Shown here piece by piece: positions 40,376 to 50,989 of a stretch of 64,000 nucleotides of DNA. The first letter of the stretch is position 1. Every line of letters begins with the position of its first letter. Position numbers and translations under genes: made by a program. Origin of the DNA: Salinimonas marina (GTDB taxonomy: Bacteria; Pseudomonadota; Gammaproteobacteria; Enterobacterales; Alteromonadaceae). The stretch spans positions 1,052,501 through 1,116,500 of the forward strand of contig NZ_CP064795.1 in the NCBI RefSeq assembly GCF_015644725.1, written 5' to 3'. The notes beneath the pieces are model-generated. The model did not search any database. It was not told where the DNA came from and saw nothing but the letters and a program-made list of their open reading frames with translations.

Positions 40376-41311
40376 TTATAAAAACATCAGCTGCACGCCC
40401 AGCCCGATACGTTCCTGAGAGCGGTCATAGTCTATGAGTGAATCACCAAAGCCGTTGAAATACTGCAGCAGTATTTCATAGCGATCCGACATCGGGTAGC
40501 TGAGATTTAATTCGAGGCTACCCCGATTGGTGCCAAAACTGAGGTTATTACGTAGTCGCGCCAGTAATTTAAAATTACCCACACGGGTGCCATAACCCAA
40601 TTCGACCCGACCATAATAATCCTGAAGATTGGGATTGTCGTCACCGGTGGGATCAGCGGGCGAACGTTTGTCATCTTCAGGAATACGGTACCAGGTTTTT
40701 AGATAGTAAAGGTTGTCATAATCGGAAAACAGCACACTGGCAAAAAGCCGGTTCCAACTACGTGAGCGTAACCCGGACTGGCCATTAGACATATGATTAA
40801 AGCCCACCTGCAAGGCACTGAAGTCGTATCCCAACAGGGTGATGTCAGCCTCTTTCATATAAAAAATTTCAGGCTCGTAGTTGGTTTCTCGAAATGGCTT
40901 GGACACCTCAGAGTTGTATAGTTGCCAGAATGAAGTCAGGGTAAAACCAACATACAGACCATCGGTCGTGTCATGTTGCAGATACACCGGCAACTTCACA
41001 CTCAGCTGAAATTTGGCTTCTTTGTTATCCACATTGTTCGGAGTGAGCTCTTCGTTACCCACGGAGTTAGGATTGGTGACATAGGAGATGGGCAAAATGA
41101 AGTTGGGGTGGTGCTGAGAGATCACAAACAGGTTATCCAGTGCCTTGCGATCAGCCTCGAAGCGTGAGCTCAGAATACTCGGCGCCTGCTTAATTTTGTC
41201 GGCTTCCTGATTAGTCTGTTGATTTTGGGGCGGCGTCGTTTCCTGCGCAAAAACAGGAGCGCCGGGGCATAACCCCAGCGCCAGCAATGTAACCAGTAAC
41301 CGTTTCACCAA
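40376..41311 (-). CDS. pldA: outer membrane phospholipase A1 (OMPLA)
   Basis: Outer-membrane beta-barrel phospholipase that removes mislocalised phospholipids from the outer leaflet. A signal peptide (MVKRLLVTLLALGLCPGAPV) precedes a Gln-rich linker. The catalytic His and Ser are in GFNHMSNGQSG and the Asn in RSWNRLF, matching His142, Ser144 and Asn156 of E. coli OMPLA. The C-terminus ends in a phenylalanine-leucine pair after a barrel strand (IGLGVQLMFL). The length of 311 residues is slightly above the E. coli protein (289). Confidence 0.95.
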   Translation of the reverse strand: MVKRLLVTLLALGLCPGAPVFAQETTPPQNQQTNQEADKIKQAPSILSSRFEADRKALDNLFVISQHHPNFILPISYVTNPNSVGNEELTPNNVDNKEAKFQLSVKLPVYLQHDTTDGLYVGFTLTSFWQLYNSEVSKPFRETNYEPEIFYMKEADITLLGYDFSALQVGFNHMSNGQSGLRSRSWNRLFASVLFSDYDNLYYLKTWYRIPEDDKRSPADPTGDDNPNLQDYYGRVELGYGTRVGNFKLLARLRNNLSFGTNRGSLELNLSYPMSDRYEILLQYFNGFGDSLIDYDRSQERIGLGVQLMFL

Positions 41312-41323
41312 GTGACTCCCTTA

Positions 41324-42166
41324 TCAGGCGAAATTGACGGATAAACCTTCTGCAGCGGCCATCATTTCCAGCGGCGATTCAGCGGCATCAATAAACCGGT
41401 GACAGTGCGCCACGACCGCATCGATGTCATCATCGGTACGCTCAGGATCATGACTGTACAATGCCAGTCGTTTGGCATTGCAGGCCATCGCCAGCTTTAC
41501 CGCTTCTTCGGCTACCGAATGGCCCCAACCCGACTTGGCAGGCATGTCAGACAACATATACTGCGCATCATGGATGATAAGGTCGGCGTCGCGGGCAAAG
41601 TCCACAAAGGACAAAAAGTCGGTTTCTTTACGGTAAGGTGGATACAGCTCATTGTCGGTCATGTACACCACTTTGATGCCGTCGGCCACAATGGCATAGG
41701 CGCTGCCTTTGCCCGGATGGTTCATCGGTAACCGCGACAGCGCGGCCGCACCGATATTCCATTGTTCGGTCTCTTCAGGTAGTGGCGTAATCTCAATTTT
41801 AGACAACAGCGCACTGGAGGGGACCGGAAACACCGAGCCTTGCATCTGACGCAGAATCTGATCATGCTCAGGCAGGGTAGTCTGCCCCGGAGTAATGTTG
41901 ATTTGCCGATCTTTTTGATAGATGGGGGCAAAAAACGGAAAGCCCTGGATGTGATCCCAGTGATTGTGCGTCAGCAACAAGTGGATGGGTGTGGTTTTTT
42001 TGATCAGGACCCCGCCCAGCTGACGAATGCCGGTGCCGGCATCAAAAATAACATCCGTTCCATCGTCTGTGGCCACATGCACACAGGCGGTATTACCTCC
42101 ATAGCGGACAAAATCTTTCCCTGGGGTAGGGATAGAGCCTCGTACACCGTAAAACGTTAGCTGCAT
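41324..42166 (-). CDS. MBL-fold metallo-hydrolase
   Basis: A 280-residue metallo-beta-lactamase-fold protein with the metal motif LLTHNHWDHIQGFPFF (HxHxDH), further ligands at LPMNHPG and YMTDNE, and LIIHDAQYM. The N-terminus TFYGVRGSIPTPG with RYGGNTACV is typical of the Lactamase_B_2-like group related to cyclic-nucleotide phosphodiesterases. The substrate is not known. It follows proS by 41 bases and precedes pldA by 12, so the three may be cotranscribed. Confidence 0.88.
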   Translation of the reverse strand: MQLTFYGVRGSIPTPGKDFVRYGGNTACVHVATDDGTDVIFDAGTGIRQLGGVLIKKTTPIHLLLTHNHWDHIQGFPFFAPIYQKDRQINITPGQTTLPEHDQILRQMQGSVFPVPSSALLSKIEITPLPEETEQWNIGAAALSRLPMNHPGKGSAYAIVADGIKVVYMTDNELYPPYRKETDFLSFVDFARDADLIIHDAQYMLSDMPAKSGWGHSVAEEAVKLAMACNAKRLALYSHDPERTDDDIDAVVAHCHRFIDAAESPLEMMAAAEGLSVNFA

Positions 42167-42207
42167 GGTTCCTCCTGCAGGCTCAACCGACTATCCACTC
42201 AGGCAAA

Positions 42208-43923
42208 CTACAACGCGCTGACAAAGTCGCTGATGGCGTCAATGTCGAGCAGTTGTTTTTCCCCGGTTCGGCGATGTTTATATTCAACCTGCTGATTGTC
42301 TAGGTTTCTTTCACCAATAACAATGCTGTGAGGTATGCCAATTAATTCCATATCATTAAACATTACACCTGGACGCTCTTTACGATCGTCAAACAGCACT
42401 TCAACACCCAGCTCGGTCAGCTTCTCATACAAGGCTTCGGCGGTTTCTTTAATACGCTGAGATTTGTGCATATTCATCGGAATAAGCGCTACCTTGAATG
42501 GGGCAATGGCGTCTGGCCAGATAATGCCAAACTTATCATGATTCTGCTCAATCGCCGCCGCCACGATGCGTGACACGCCAATGCCGTAACAGCCCATGGT
42601 GAGGGTCTGGTGTTTGCCGGTTTCGCTTAGCACCCCACAATTCATCGCTTTTGAATATTTGTCGCCCAGCTGGAAAATATGACCTACTTCAATGCCACGT
42701 TTTATTTCAATCTGACCCTGTTCGTCCGGGGCGGTATCGCCGGCCATGACATTGCGAATGTCTGCCGAGTCAGGTGTTTGTGACCAGTTAGCGTTAAGTT
42801 GCATTTTGTTGGCAGCGCCAGCGCCGCAGATAAAGTCAGCCAGCACCGCGGCGCTGTGATCCACAACCGTTTCAATATCCAATTTGGTGGCATCAGCAAA
42901 TAGGGGACTGCAGCCTAGCAAGCTGGTGGCTTTTTCTTCACTGGCCAGCACCAGAGGGGTGGCGATGCCGGGTAGCTTTTCTGCCTTGACGGCATTCAAA
43001 GTATGATCAGCGCGCAGCACCAGTGCTACCCACTGTTCTGCTCCAGCGGTATTGTCCTGGGCGTCGGCCGCTTTAACCACCACCACCTGTAACGTCTGGC
43101 TGGCGCTGCTGCTGACCTTGCTATAAAAGTCTTCCAGGGCCTGATTTTCAGGTTTTTCAACGACTTCGACCGCGGCACCAGAAGGTTGCTGTACAACGCC
43201 CGGTTTTTGAGCGGGCGCCATTTCCACATTGGCAGCGTAATCGCTGGTATTAGAAAACGCGATGGCATCTTCACCAGATTCAGCCAGCACATGAAACTCG
43301 TGGGAGACACTGCCGCCAATCGAGCCAGAGTCAGCAATAACCGCCCGGTAGCTCAAGCCCATACGTTCAAAAATATTGCTATAGGCCTGATACATTTTCT
43401 GGTAAGTCGCGTCTAAACAGGTGTCATCCAGATGAAAGCTATAGGCATCTTTCATGGTAAATTCCCGGCCGCGCATAATTCCAAAGCGCGGACGTACTTC
43501 ATCCCGGAATTTGGTCTGAATCTGGTACAGATTCAAAGGCAGCTGCTTATAACTATTGATTTCATTTCGTACCAGCGCGGTGATCACTTCTTCATGCGTC
43601 GGACCCAATACAAAGTCGCGCTGATGGCGATCTTTCACCCGCAATAATTCCGGGCCATATTCTTCCCAGCGTCCAGACTCTTCCCACAAATCGGCTGGTT
43701 GCACCACTGGCATCAGGACTTCCACACCGCCGGCACGATTCATCTCTTCACGGACAATATTAGCCACTTTGTTTAACACGCGAAGTCCCGAAGGAAGCCA
43801 GGTATACAGTCCGGAGGCCAGCTTTCGAATCATGCCAGCCCGTAGCATAAGCTGATGACTGATCACTTCTGCATCTGCTGGTGTCTCTTTTTGGGTGGAA
43901 AGTAGATATTGGCTTGTGCGCAT
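42208..43923 (-). CDS. proS: proline--tRNA ligase
   Basis: Class IIa aminoacyl-tRNA synthetase. The 571-residue protein is the bacterial type, with the editing (INS) domain inserted between motifs 2 and 3 (about residues 220-400). Visible blocks are [40 protein letters not shown] (motif 2), [20 protein letters not shown] (motif 3) and the anticodon-binding domain with [13 protein letters not shown]. The window also encodes tRNA-Pro(UGG) twice. Confidence 0.98.
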   Translation of the reverse strand: MRTSQYLLSTQKETPADAEVISHQLMLRAGMIRKLASGLYTWLPSGLRVLNKVANIVREEMNRAGGVEVLMPVVQPADLWEESGRWEEYGPELLRVKDRHQRDFVLGPTHEEVITALVRNEINSYKQLPLNLYQIQTKFRDEVRPRFGIMRGREFTMKDAYSFHLDDTCLDATYQKMYQAYSNIFERMGLSYRAVIADSGSIGGSVSHEFHVLAESGEDAIAFSNTSDYAANVEMAPAQKPGVVQQPSGAAVEVVEKPENQALEDFYSKVSSSASQTLQVVVVKAADAQDNTAGAEQWVALVLRADHTLNAVKAEKLPGIATPLVLASEEKATSLLGCSPLFADATKLDIETVVDHSAAVLADFICGAGAANKMQLNANWSQTPDSADIRNVMAGDTAPDEQGQIEIKRGIEVGHIFQLGDKYSKAMNCGVLSETGKHQTLTMGCYGIGVSRIVAAAIEQNHDKFGIIWPDAIAPFKVALIPMNMHKSQRIKETAEALYEKLTELGVEVLFDDRKERPGVMFNDMELIGIPHSIVIGERNLDNQQVEYKHRRTGEKQLLDIDAISDFVSAL

Positions 43924-44007
43924 TATTCGCGTCTCATCCTTTGGGAAAATAAAAATCGGCGCTAGTTTAGCAGTATAGAAAAAGGCAAAAAAGAAAAATG
44001 TCAGTTG

Positions 44008-44730
44008 TTATTCATCACACCTTACCAGTTCACTGACAATTACCGCGCCAGCACTCACTTGCCAGCTGACATCAGCGTTGTATAGCCTGACTTTGTAGAT
44101 TTTCGAGTCATTCTCATTTTGCTGCCGGTAGGCCGGTCGTGGATCCTGCTGCAGGACGCTTTCTATTAGTGCTGGTAGTTTAGACGAAAACGGGGAGTCC
44201 GGCGCACTCAGCTGTTCGGTAACCTGACGGGCAAAGACCACTGAACGGGTGGGGATGTCGGCGTACTGCGCCAGCGGGTCGGTGGCTTCACTGATGCTAT
44301 CGGCGTAGGGCAGGTAAGGTTTTATGTCGATAATGGGGGTATCGCATAGCAAATCCACGCCACTGACTTTGAGCACCGGACGCTTGTTGCGAAACTCCAC
44401 CCCTTCATTTTTGACCACCGATAAACCGATACTGTTAGGTCGATGCGTGCTGCGGCTGGCAAATACCCCCAGGGTGGCGTTGCCCCCAAGCCTTGGTGCC
44501 TTAACCAGGGGCTTCCATCCCCGTGGCTGGGTTTGATGAAACACAAATAACAGCCACAGATGACTAAAACCTTCGATACCTTTAAATGCGCTAAGGTCCT
44601 TAAAGTCCTCGTTTAAATGAATCTCGCCTTCCGCTTCGGCCAGATTTGGCTGGCGTGGGATGGCAAATTTTTGTTTAAATGGGCTGATAATGTGCCCTAC
44701 CGGTGACACGGCATACGATTGAGATGGCAT
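44008..44730 (-). CDS. trmO: tRNA (N6-threonylcarbamoyladenosine(37)-N6)-methyltransferase TrmO
   Basis: SAM-dependent methylation of t6A37 in tRNA-Thr; formerly TsaA/YaeB. The ATG at 44730 follows AAAGGG at a good distance and gives the expected short N-terminus (240 residues). The longer open frame to 44904 has no family similarity. Motifs include GFSHLWLLFVFHQ, FASRSTHRPNSIGLSVVK and DIKPYLPYADS. A C-terminal DNADVSWQ-like domain follows, as in the E. coli protein. Confidence 0.93.
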   Translation of the reverse strand: MPSQSYAVSPVGHIISPFKQKFAIPRQPNLAEAEGEIHLNEDFKDLSAFKGIEGFSHLWLLFVFHQTQPRGWKPLVKAPRLGGNATLGVFASRSTHRPNSIGLSVVKNEGVEFRNKRPVLKVSGVDLLCDTPIIDIKPYLPYADSISEATDPLAQYADIPTRSVVFARQVTEQLSAPDSPFSSKLPALIESVLQQDPRPAYRQQNENDSKIYKVRLYNADVSWQVSAGAVIVSELVRCDE

Positions 44731-45064
44731 AGGCAATGCCCTTTGGCGACAGACAATAAAATGCATTGTAATGATTATCTGCAGATTGTCAGACTGTTTT
44801 GCCAGGCGGCTGCTAAAAAAGAATGAGCCAGCCAGGTATCCCGGAACAGTCTCTGCATTGTGCAAGCCGCGCGGTGACAGGGCGGGCCGAGGCACGGTGC
44901 CCATAAGGCGGCGTAGAAGTAATAAAACTTCTGTGCTATATCCATACGTGTATTGATATTTGAGGTAAAATCCTTATTAAAGAGGTCGCTTCAACAGAAT
45001 TAGCCGGCAGGTACGAAGGCCTGATGGAAAAGACAGTCGCGATGCGTTCGTAGCAGGAAATTTG
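44731..45064. other. divergent intergenic region, nothing firm
   Basis: A 334-base gap between trmO and the ABC operon. It contains a short hairpin (AGAAGT 44915-44920 with ACTTCT 44927-44932) and AT-rich TGCTATAT at 44934-44941 as a possible -10, without a convincing -35. No small gene is supported. Confidence 0.4.
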
Positions 45065-45991
45065 ATGATATCAGTAAAAAATCTCAGTAAATCGTTCGGT
45101 GATTTTACCGCGGTGAACGATTTGTCGTTCGAAGTGAAAGCGGGGGATATTGTTGGCTTTTTAGGGCCAAACGGTGCCGGTAAGTCGACCACCATGAAAA
45201 TGCTGACCGGTTTTCTTACGCCAACTACGGGCCACGTGCGGGTGAATGGACGCCGCATGAGTAAAAATGCCAGTCAGTTACAGCGCGATATCGGCTATTT
45301 GCCTGAAGGCGCACCTGCCTATGCTGACATGACCACCTTTCAATTTCTTAATTTTGTATCAGATATCAGAGGATTAAGTAAACAGGAGAAACACGCCCGG
45401 CTTAAAGAAGTCATTGAGCAGGTAGAGCTTCAGGAGGTTCTGGATAAAACCATTGATACCTTATCAAAAGGTTTCAAACGCCGGGTGGGGCTGGCACAGG
45501 CAATGGTGCATAATCCCCAAATTCTGATTCTGGATGAGCCCACTGATGGTCTTGATCCTAACCAGAAGCAGCATGTGCGCAAGCTTATCAAAAACCTGTC
45601 GAAAGATAAGCTGGTGATCATTTCTACGCATATTCTGGAAGAGGTAAGTGCGGTCTGTAATCGGGTAATGATTATTGCTGACGGGGCGATGCGTTTTGAC
45701 GGCACCCCGATGCAGCTGCAGCAACAGTCGAAATATCACCAGGCGGTCACGCTCAAACTCAGTTATGCAGCTGACATCACGGGGTTATTAGAAATCGACG
45801 GCGTCGCCGATATGCAGGTGGACAAACAAACCGGCGAAGTGACGCTGTTTCCCGAACCGGGCAAACATATTCTGGGTCCTATTACCGAACATGTTCAGCA
45901 TTTTCGCCTGCCGATTGACCGTCTGCATGTTGATGACGGCCGCCTTGACGATGTTTTTGTACAAATCACCTCACAGGAGAGTACCCGATGA
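45065..45991 (+). CDS. ABC transporter ATP-binding protein (GldA-like)
   Basis: A 308-residue ABC ATPase with Walker A GPNGAGKST, the signature region LSKGFKRRVGLAQAM, Walker B ILILDEPTDGLDPNQ and the switch histidine in VIISTHILEEV. The C-terminal 90 residues form the accessory domain of this group. The ATG at 45065 is better spaced from AGGA (45055-45058) than the TTG one codon earlier. It is the first gene of a four-gene operon; its stop overlaps the permease start. Confidence 0.93.
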   Translation: MISVKNLSKSFGDFTAVNDLSFEVKAGDIVGFLGPNGAGKSTTMKMLTGFLTPTTGHVRVNGRRMSKNASQLQRDIGYLPEGAPAYADMTTFQFLNFVSDIRGLSKQEKHARLKEVIEQVELQEVLDKTIDTLSKGFKRRVGLAQAMVHNPQILILDEPTDGLDPNQKQHVRKLIKNLSKDKLVIISTHILEEVSAVCNRVMIIADGAMRFDGTPMQLQQQSKYHQAVTLKLSYAADITGLLEIDGVADMQVDKQTGEVTLFPEPGKHILGPITEHVQHFRLPIDRLHVDDGRLDDVFVQITSQESTR

Positions 45992-46722
45992 ATGCAGTTT
46001 TTCTTATTGCCCGTCGGGAGTTTGCGGCATTTTTTGCGACCCCCATCGCGTATGTGTTTATCGCCATTTTTTTGATGTTAAGCGGTATTTTTACGTTTTT
46101 TATGGGCGATTTGTATGAACGCGGGCAGGCAGACCTGCAGCCATTTTTTAACTTTCATCCGTGGCTGTATCTGTTTCTCGTCCCCGCCATTGCCATGCGC
46201 GGGTGGGCTGAGGAACGCCGCTCGGGTACTATCGAATTGTTGATGACCCTCCCGGTTACGGTGACACAGGCGGTACTGGGCAAATTCTTTGCCGCCTGGC
46301 TGGTGTTGCTGCTGGCGCTGCTGCTTACCTTTCCGGTGTGGCTGACAGTGAATTATCTGGGCCAGCCCGATAACGGTATTATACTGGCTGCGTATGTGGG
46401 GAGCTGGCTGATGTCCGGCGCCTTCCTGGCCATTAGTTTGTGTATGTCAGCGTTGACCAAAAATCAGGTAATCGCCTTTGTCCTGGCAATCATGGTGTGT
46501 TTTTTGTTCGTGGCTTCCGGCTCAGATTTAGTCCTGGATGCCTTTACCCAGTGGGCCGGCAACGGGGTGGTGGATACCGTTGCCTCGTTTAGCTTTTTAC
46601 AGCGTTTTGAAGCAATGGCAAAAGGGGTCATTGCCCTCAATGATGTGGTTTATTTTTCCCTGGCAATTGGTTTGTGGCTGTATGCCTGTCAAATCATCAT
46701 CGAACAAGAAAAGGCGGCCTGA
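45988..46722 (+). CDS. ABC-2 type permease (GldF-like)
   Basis: A 244-residue membrane protein with six TM segments, beginning with NAVFLIARREFAAFFATPIA, which is typical of GldF/NosY-type permeases. GWAEERRSGTIELLMTLPV is the conserved loop after TM2. It would form the channel with the ATPase encoded just before. The four-base overlap at its start and direct abutment with the next gene show one operon. Confidence 0.92.
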   Translation: MNAVFLIARREFAAFFATPIAYVFIAIFLMLSGIFTFFMGDLYERGQADLQPFFNFHPWLYLFLVPAIAMRGWAEERRSGTIELLMTLPVTVTQAVLGKFFAAWLVLLLALLLTFPVWLTVNYLGQPDNGIILAAYVGSWLMSGAFLAISLCMSALTKNQVIAFVLAIMVCFLFVASGSDLVLDAFTQWAGNGVVDTVASFSFLQRFEAMAKGVIALNDVVYFSLAIGLWLYACQIIIEQEKAA

Positions 46723-48570
46723 ATGATGCGTAGGATTACGGCCCTGTACACCCTGCTATTAATGGCATTGTTATTTGTGGCACTGGTTATTATTAATAAC
46801 CAGTTACTTGATAGTGTCAGACTGGATCTTACCGAATCCAAAGTTTACACCCTGTCTGAGGGTAGCCATCAGGTCATCGACAATATTGATGAACCGGTAA
46901 TCCTGCACTTCTTTTTTTCAGAAGATGCCACCAAAGGCATGACGCAGCTGCGCAATTACGCCAGTCGGGTAGAAAGCCTGTTGCGGGAATACGAAAAAGC
47001 CGCAGAGGGTAAAATCCGACTGAATATTATCGACCCCGAGCCATTTTCTGAAGAAGAAGACGCGGCGACTCAGTTTGGTTTAACCGGCGCCACGCTTTCC
47101 GGTGCAAAGGATACGGTGTATTTTGGCCTGGCGGCGACCAATATGCTGGATGATCAGCATACGGTGCATTTTTTCGACCCACAAAAAGAACCCTTTTTAG
47201 AATACGAGCTTACTAAGCTGCTGCACCAGCTAAGTGATGCGCAAAAGCCGGTAGTGGCTCTGGTAACCGATTTGCCGGTAGCCGGTGGTCAGAACCCAAT
47301 GTCGGCGCGCTACGAGCGCTCGATGGTGTTTTACGAACAATTAACCCAGCTGTTTGATGTTAGGCGGGTTCCGGCGTCCGCAGACAGCCTGCCTGACAAC
47401 ACCGATGTGGTAATGCTGGCGCACCCAAAACAAATGAGCGAAACCCTTAAATACGCGGTTGACCAATTTGCCATGAACCGGGGTAGGGTGATTGCGTTTG
47501 CCGATCCACATTACGAGTCAGACATGCTGGCGATGATGGGCAGTAGCGAGCCAAACAGTTCGGACACCAGCTTATTACAGGCCTGGGGCATAGATGTTGC
47601 CAGTGACAAAGTGCTGCTCGATGGGGTGCTGGGGCTGGAAATACGACCTGGTCAGGGACAGGTCGTCAGTCATCCGGGGTTTGTTGGTTTGGGACGCGAG
47701 CAGATGAATGCCGAAGACGTTATTACCGCGAATCTGGAGTCGGTAAATATGGCGTCAGCAGGTACGTTATCGTTGCTGCCTTCCTCAACCCTGGATATCA
47801 CCCCGTTATTACAGTCTTCTGCCCAGGGGTATCTGTACGAAACCAGCGAGTACATTGCCCAGGCCGGCAGTGGCGCATTAAAGCGCGGATTAACGGGAAG
47901 CCCTCAAACCTATACCCTGGCCGGGCATGTGACAGGCACTACGATTTCAGCCTTTTCGCAGCCGCCCCCTGGTACCAGCGCCAGTGATTTTAAAGCCACG
48001 ACAGATCATCTGAATGTGTTGGTGGTGGCCGATGCTGACATGTTAGCTGATCGCTTCTGGGTCCAGCAAAGTCCATTCTTTGGCGATGTGGTGTATACCC
48101 CTTTTGCCAATAATGGTGATTTTATCAGCAATGCTACCGAAAACCTGGCCGGGGGCAATGCCCTTATCAGTATTCGTAGCAGAGGTCAGAGCAGCCGGCC
48201 ATTTGTTCGGGTAGAGGCGTTGCAGGATGATGCTCAGACCCGGTTTACCGAGCATGAACAGAAACTGCAGGATGAGCTGGCTCGCACTGAGGCCAAACTC
48301 GCTCAGTTAAACAGCCAGCAGGGCCAGGGTGCGGCAGTGGTATTAACCGACGAACAACAGCGCACCATTGATCAATTTATTGAAAAGCGGGTCACGGTGC
48401 GCAAGCAGCTTCGTGAAGTGCGCTATGAACTTGACCGGGACATCGACCGACTGGGTAACTGGGTCAAATTTATCAATATTGCCCTGGCGCCGCTGGTATT
48501 GATTTTTCTTCTTTTCCTGCTGGCCAGAGCATTGCGTTTGCGGCCTGGCAAAGCCTACACAAAGGGTTAG
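46723..48570 (+). CDS. GldG family protein (ABC-type uncharacterised transport system)
   Basis: A 615-residue protein with an N-terminal TM (about residues 8-24), a large extracytoplasmic part with TLSEGSHQVIDNIDEPVILH and VALVTDLPV (the GldG/ABC_transp_aux domain), a coiled-coil near the end (about residues 505-575) and a C-terminal TM (about residues 588-606, IALAPLVLIFLLFLLARAL). GldG works with GldA and GldF in Bacteroidota gliding; in proteobacteria the role of such sets is unsettled. A start at the second ATG (46726) is equally possible. Confidence 0.9.
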   Translation: MMRRITALYTLLLMALLFVALVIINNQLLDSVRLDLTESKVYTLSEGSHQVIDNIDEPVILHFFFSEDATKGMTQLRNYASRVESLLREYEKAAEGKIRLNIIDPEPFSEEEDAATQFGLTGATLSGAKDTVYFGLAATNMLDDQHTVHFFDPQKEPFLEYELTKLLHQLSDAQKPVVALVTDLPVAGGQNPMSARYERSMVFYEQLTQLFDVRRVPASADSLPDNTDVVMLAHPKQMSETLKYAVDQFAMNRGRVIAFADPHYESDMLAMMGSSEPNSSDTSLLQAWGIDVASDKVLLDGVLGLEIRPGQGQVVSHPGFVGLGREQMNAEDVITANLESVNMASAGTLSLLPSSTLDITPLLQSSAQGYLYETSEYIAQAGSGALKRGLTGSPQTYTLAGHVTGTTISAFSQPPPGTSASDFKATTDHLNVLVVADADMLADRFWVQQSPFFGDVVYTPFANNGDFISNATENLAGGNALISIRSRGQSSRPFVRVEALQDDAQTRFTEHEQKLQDELARTEAKLAQLNSQQGQGAAVVLTDEQQRTIDQFIEKRVTVRKQLREVRYELDRDIDRLGNWVKFINIALAPLVLIFLLFLLARALRLRPGKAYTKG

Positions 48571-48573
48571 GTT

Positions 48574-49572
48574 ATGAATGTAAGAGTTGTACTGTTAAGT
48601 GTGCTGGTAGCAGCCGCCGGCGCAGTGGCCTGGTATGTCACCGATACCAGTGTGTATACCCAAACCATGGAGCCTGAGCCGTTGGTCGACAACTTTGTCA
48701 CCGGGCTTGACCAGCTCGACACCATTGAAGTAGAAACCGCTGAGGGGCTGGTGTTTCGCGCCAACCGTCAGGACCAGGAATGGCTGGCGACGCATCTGGA
48801 TGAGGAACAAAGCTTTCCGGTTAATCAGTCACGTCTGTCCACCATGGTCAGCAGAATACTCAATGCAAAAGTAATAGAACATAAAACCAGTAAAGCCGAA
48901 AACTATCACCTGCTGGGAGTGGCAAATTTAGGTCAGGATGATGCTGACTCCACCTTGCTTACCTTAAGTAGTAAGGATAAAGAATGGCAGGTGCTGGTGG
49001 GTAATATGGCAAAAAGCCAGCGCGGTACCTTTGTGCGCTTACCCGGTAAGCAAGCCAGTTTATTAATCGATAATCGGGTCCGGCTGCCGCATGCAGGCTC
49101 AGACTGGCTGGCCCGGCAGGTATTGCCGTTTACTGCAGAGGAGCTGCAGGGAATTCGATTTACCAAGGGCAATAATACCTCGCTGTTGCTGATGCGTTCA
49201 GAACAGACCGCCGAATGGGAAGTGGTGCAGGTGGATAACCGGCCTATTGAAGTAGCGCCAGAGCGGCTGGCGTATCCGGGCGTGATAGAGCAGGCGGTGA
49301 AAGACTTAACCGAGTTCAGGTATTTGGATGTACGGGCCTATTTTCCGGCCCAATGGCAACAGCAGGACCCCGTAGGGCAGGTGACCTTTACCCTGGCCAA
49401 TGAGCGCACTGTAACCGCGCATCTGGCCACTACCGCGGAATTGAATCAGTATCGTGTCTGGTTTGACTATCCAGATGCGGGTCACTGGTTATCCGGCTGG
49501 GTATTTGAGGTGTCAGGTTACCAGGGCCGTGCCTTTACCCTGGCCCTGGATGATCTGACGGATAATACGTAG
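48574..49572 (+). CDS. DUF4340 domain-containing protein
   Basis: A 332-residue protein with an N-terminal TM anchor (about residues 4-22, RVVLLSVLVAAAGAVAWYV) and DUF4340-type extracytoplasmic repeats. Families of this kind are usually encoded beside GldG-like proteins, as here, where it begins 3 bases after the GldG-like gene. It probably completes the ABC system. No catalytic motif is visible. Confidence 0.88.
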   Translation: MNVRVVLLSVLVAAAGAVAWYVTDTSVYTQTMEPEPLVDNFVTGLDQLDTIEVETAEGLVFRANRQDQEWLATHLDEEQSFPVNQSRLSTMVSRILNAKVIEHKTSKAENYHLLGVANLGQDDADSTLLTLSSKDKEWQVLVGNMAKSQRGTFVRLPGKQASLLIDNRVRLPHAGSDWLARQVLPFTAEELQGIRFTKGNNTSLLLMRSEQTAEWEVVQVDNRPIEVAPERLAYPGVIEQAVKDLTEFRYLDVRAYFPAQWQQQDPVGQVTFTLANERTVTAHLATTAELNQYRVWFDYPDAGHWLSGWVFEVSGYQGRAFTLALDDLTDNT

Positions 49573-49577
49573 CAGGG

Positions 49578-50138
49578 TTATCGGGGCTTTTTACACTGTT
49601 GCAAAAGCTGCTCGAAGTGAGCACACCCCTGCTTTTCTGTTTCCGCCATATTGTTTTCAAAGATGCTGTGCGGATCTTCATAGTCTGCCATTACCCGGGT
49701 AATGTCTGTTTCTCGTAACAGATGCAGTACCGGGTAGGGTGACCGGTTGGTATAGTTTGAAGGCGCATCGGCTGCTTCGCCTTCAAACTGATAGTGGGGA
49801 TGAAAACTGGCGAGCTGATACACCCCTTCATAGTGCCATTGTTCTAACATCACCTGCGCCAGTTCCAGCACATCCAGGTAACGATCAAATTGCTTCAGGC
49901 CCGGCAAAATCAGCAGGGTAGTAGCGATGTCTGGCGTATTATCCAGACGCTGACACTCCGCATGCAGGGCCAGCATGATATCTTCTGCCTGATAAGCAGC
50001 ATTGACGGCATAATGGATGGTTTCCGGCGAACGTACAAAGCGTGCGAAGGGGCAAAAGTTATGGCCTATCACCACCTGATCAATCCATTGACGGGTCGCC
50101 TGAATATACTCTTCGGTGTTACGTTGTAAGGATTTCAT
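49578..50138 (-). CDS. DUF1415 family protein
   Basis: A 186-residue protein of unknown function with the conserved blocks [13 protein letters not shown] and [12 protein letters not shown], then [13 protein letters not shown], which mark DUF1415. The CPFA and FHPHYQF motifs suggest a metal or redox site, but no activity is established. Its start overlaps the folD stop by 4 bases, and it is convergent with the DUF4340 gene. Confidence 0.9.
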   Translation of the reverse strand: MKSLQRNTEEYIQATRQWIDQVVIGHNFCPFARFVRSPETIHYAVNAAYQAEDIMLALHAECQRLDNTPDIATTLLILPGLKQFDRYLDVLELAQVMLEQWHYEGVYQLASFHPHYQFEGEAADAPSNYTNRSPYPVLHLLRETDITRVMADYEDPHSIFENNMAETEKQGCAHFEQLLQQCKKPR

Positions 50139-50989
50139 GAGTGAAATTTCACGTAGGCTTCCAGGGTATTTTCTATCAGGCTGGCCACCGTTAACGGGCC
50201 GACACCACCTGGCACCGGGGTGATCCAGCCAGCATGCTCTTTAGCTTTGTCAAACTCCACATCGCCGACCAGCGAGCCATCTGCCATGCGGTTAATGCCC
50301 ACATCGATAACAATGGCATTAGGTTTGATCCAGTCGCCCGGGATAAAGTTTGATTTACCCACCGCCACGACTAATAAATCGGCGCGTCCCACATGAGCTT
50401 TTAAATCTTTGGTGAATTTGTGGCAGGTGGTGACCGTACAACCTGCCAGCAGCAGCTCCAGGCCCATCGGGCGGCCAACAATATTAGATGCGCCGACAAT
50501 AACGGCATTTAACCCTTTGACCGGTCGCTTGGTCGACTCAATCATGGTCATGATGCCCTTTGGCGTGCACGGGCGCAGGGCAGGGATGCGCTGGGCCAGT
50601 CGTCCGATGTTGTAAGGGTGAAAACCATCGACGTCTTTGTGCGGGTCAATTCGCTCTAACACTTCTTCGGCATGTAAACCGGCCGGTAACGGCAATTGCA
50701 CCAGGATGCCGTCTATTTCACGGTCTTCATTAAGCTCATCGACTAACGCCAGCAGCGTGCTTTGATCAGTATCCGCAGGCAGGTCATACGAGCGGGAAAC
50801 AAAGCCGACCTCATCACAGGCCTTTCTTTTATTCGCAACATACACCTGCGATGCTGAGTCGCTGCCCACCAATACTACCGCAAGCCCCGGTGCGCGTTTG
50901 CCCGAAGATTTCAGTGACTCAACATACGAAGCCACATGCTGACGAACTTGTTTGGCAATCAATTTGCCATCAATTAGATGCGCGGTCAT
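50135..50989 (-). CDS. folD: bifunctional methylenetetrahydrofolate dehydrogenase/methenyltetrahydrofolate cyclohydrolase
   Basis: Interconverts 5,10-methylene- and 10-formyl-tetrahydrofolate for one-carbon supply. The 284-residue protein has the catalytic lysine region [13 protein letters not shown], the signature GILVQLPLP, the NADP-binding [15 protein letters not shown] and [19 protein letters not shown]. It is transcribed away from the tRNA cluster. The 348-base gap to the first tRNA holds the tRNA promoter and no gene that I can support. Confidence 0.98.
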   Translation of the reverse strand: MTAHLIDGKLIAKQVRQHVASYVESLKSSGKRAPGLAVVLVGSDSASQVYVANKRKACDEVGFVSRSYDLPADTDQSTLLALVDELNEDREIDGILVQLPLPAGLHAEEVLERIDPHKDVDGFHPYNIGRLAQRIPALRPCTPKGIMTMIESTKRPVKGLNAVIVGASNIVGRPMGLELLLAGCTVTTCHKFTKDLKAHVGRADLLVVAVGKSNFIPGDWIKPNAIVIDVGINRMADGSLVGDVEFDKAKEHAGWITPVPGGVGPLTVASLIENTLEAYVKFHS

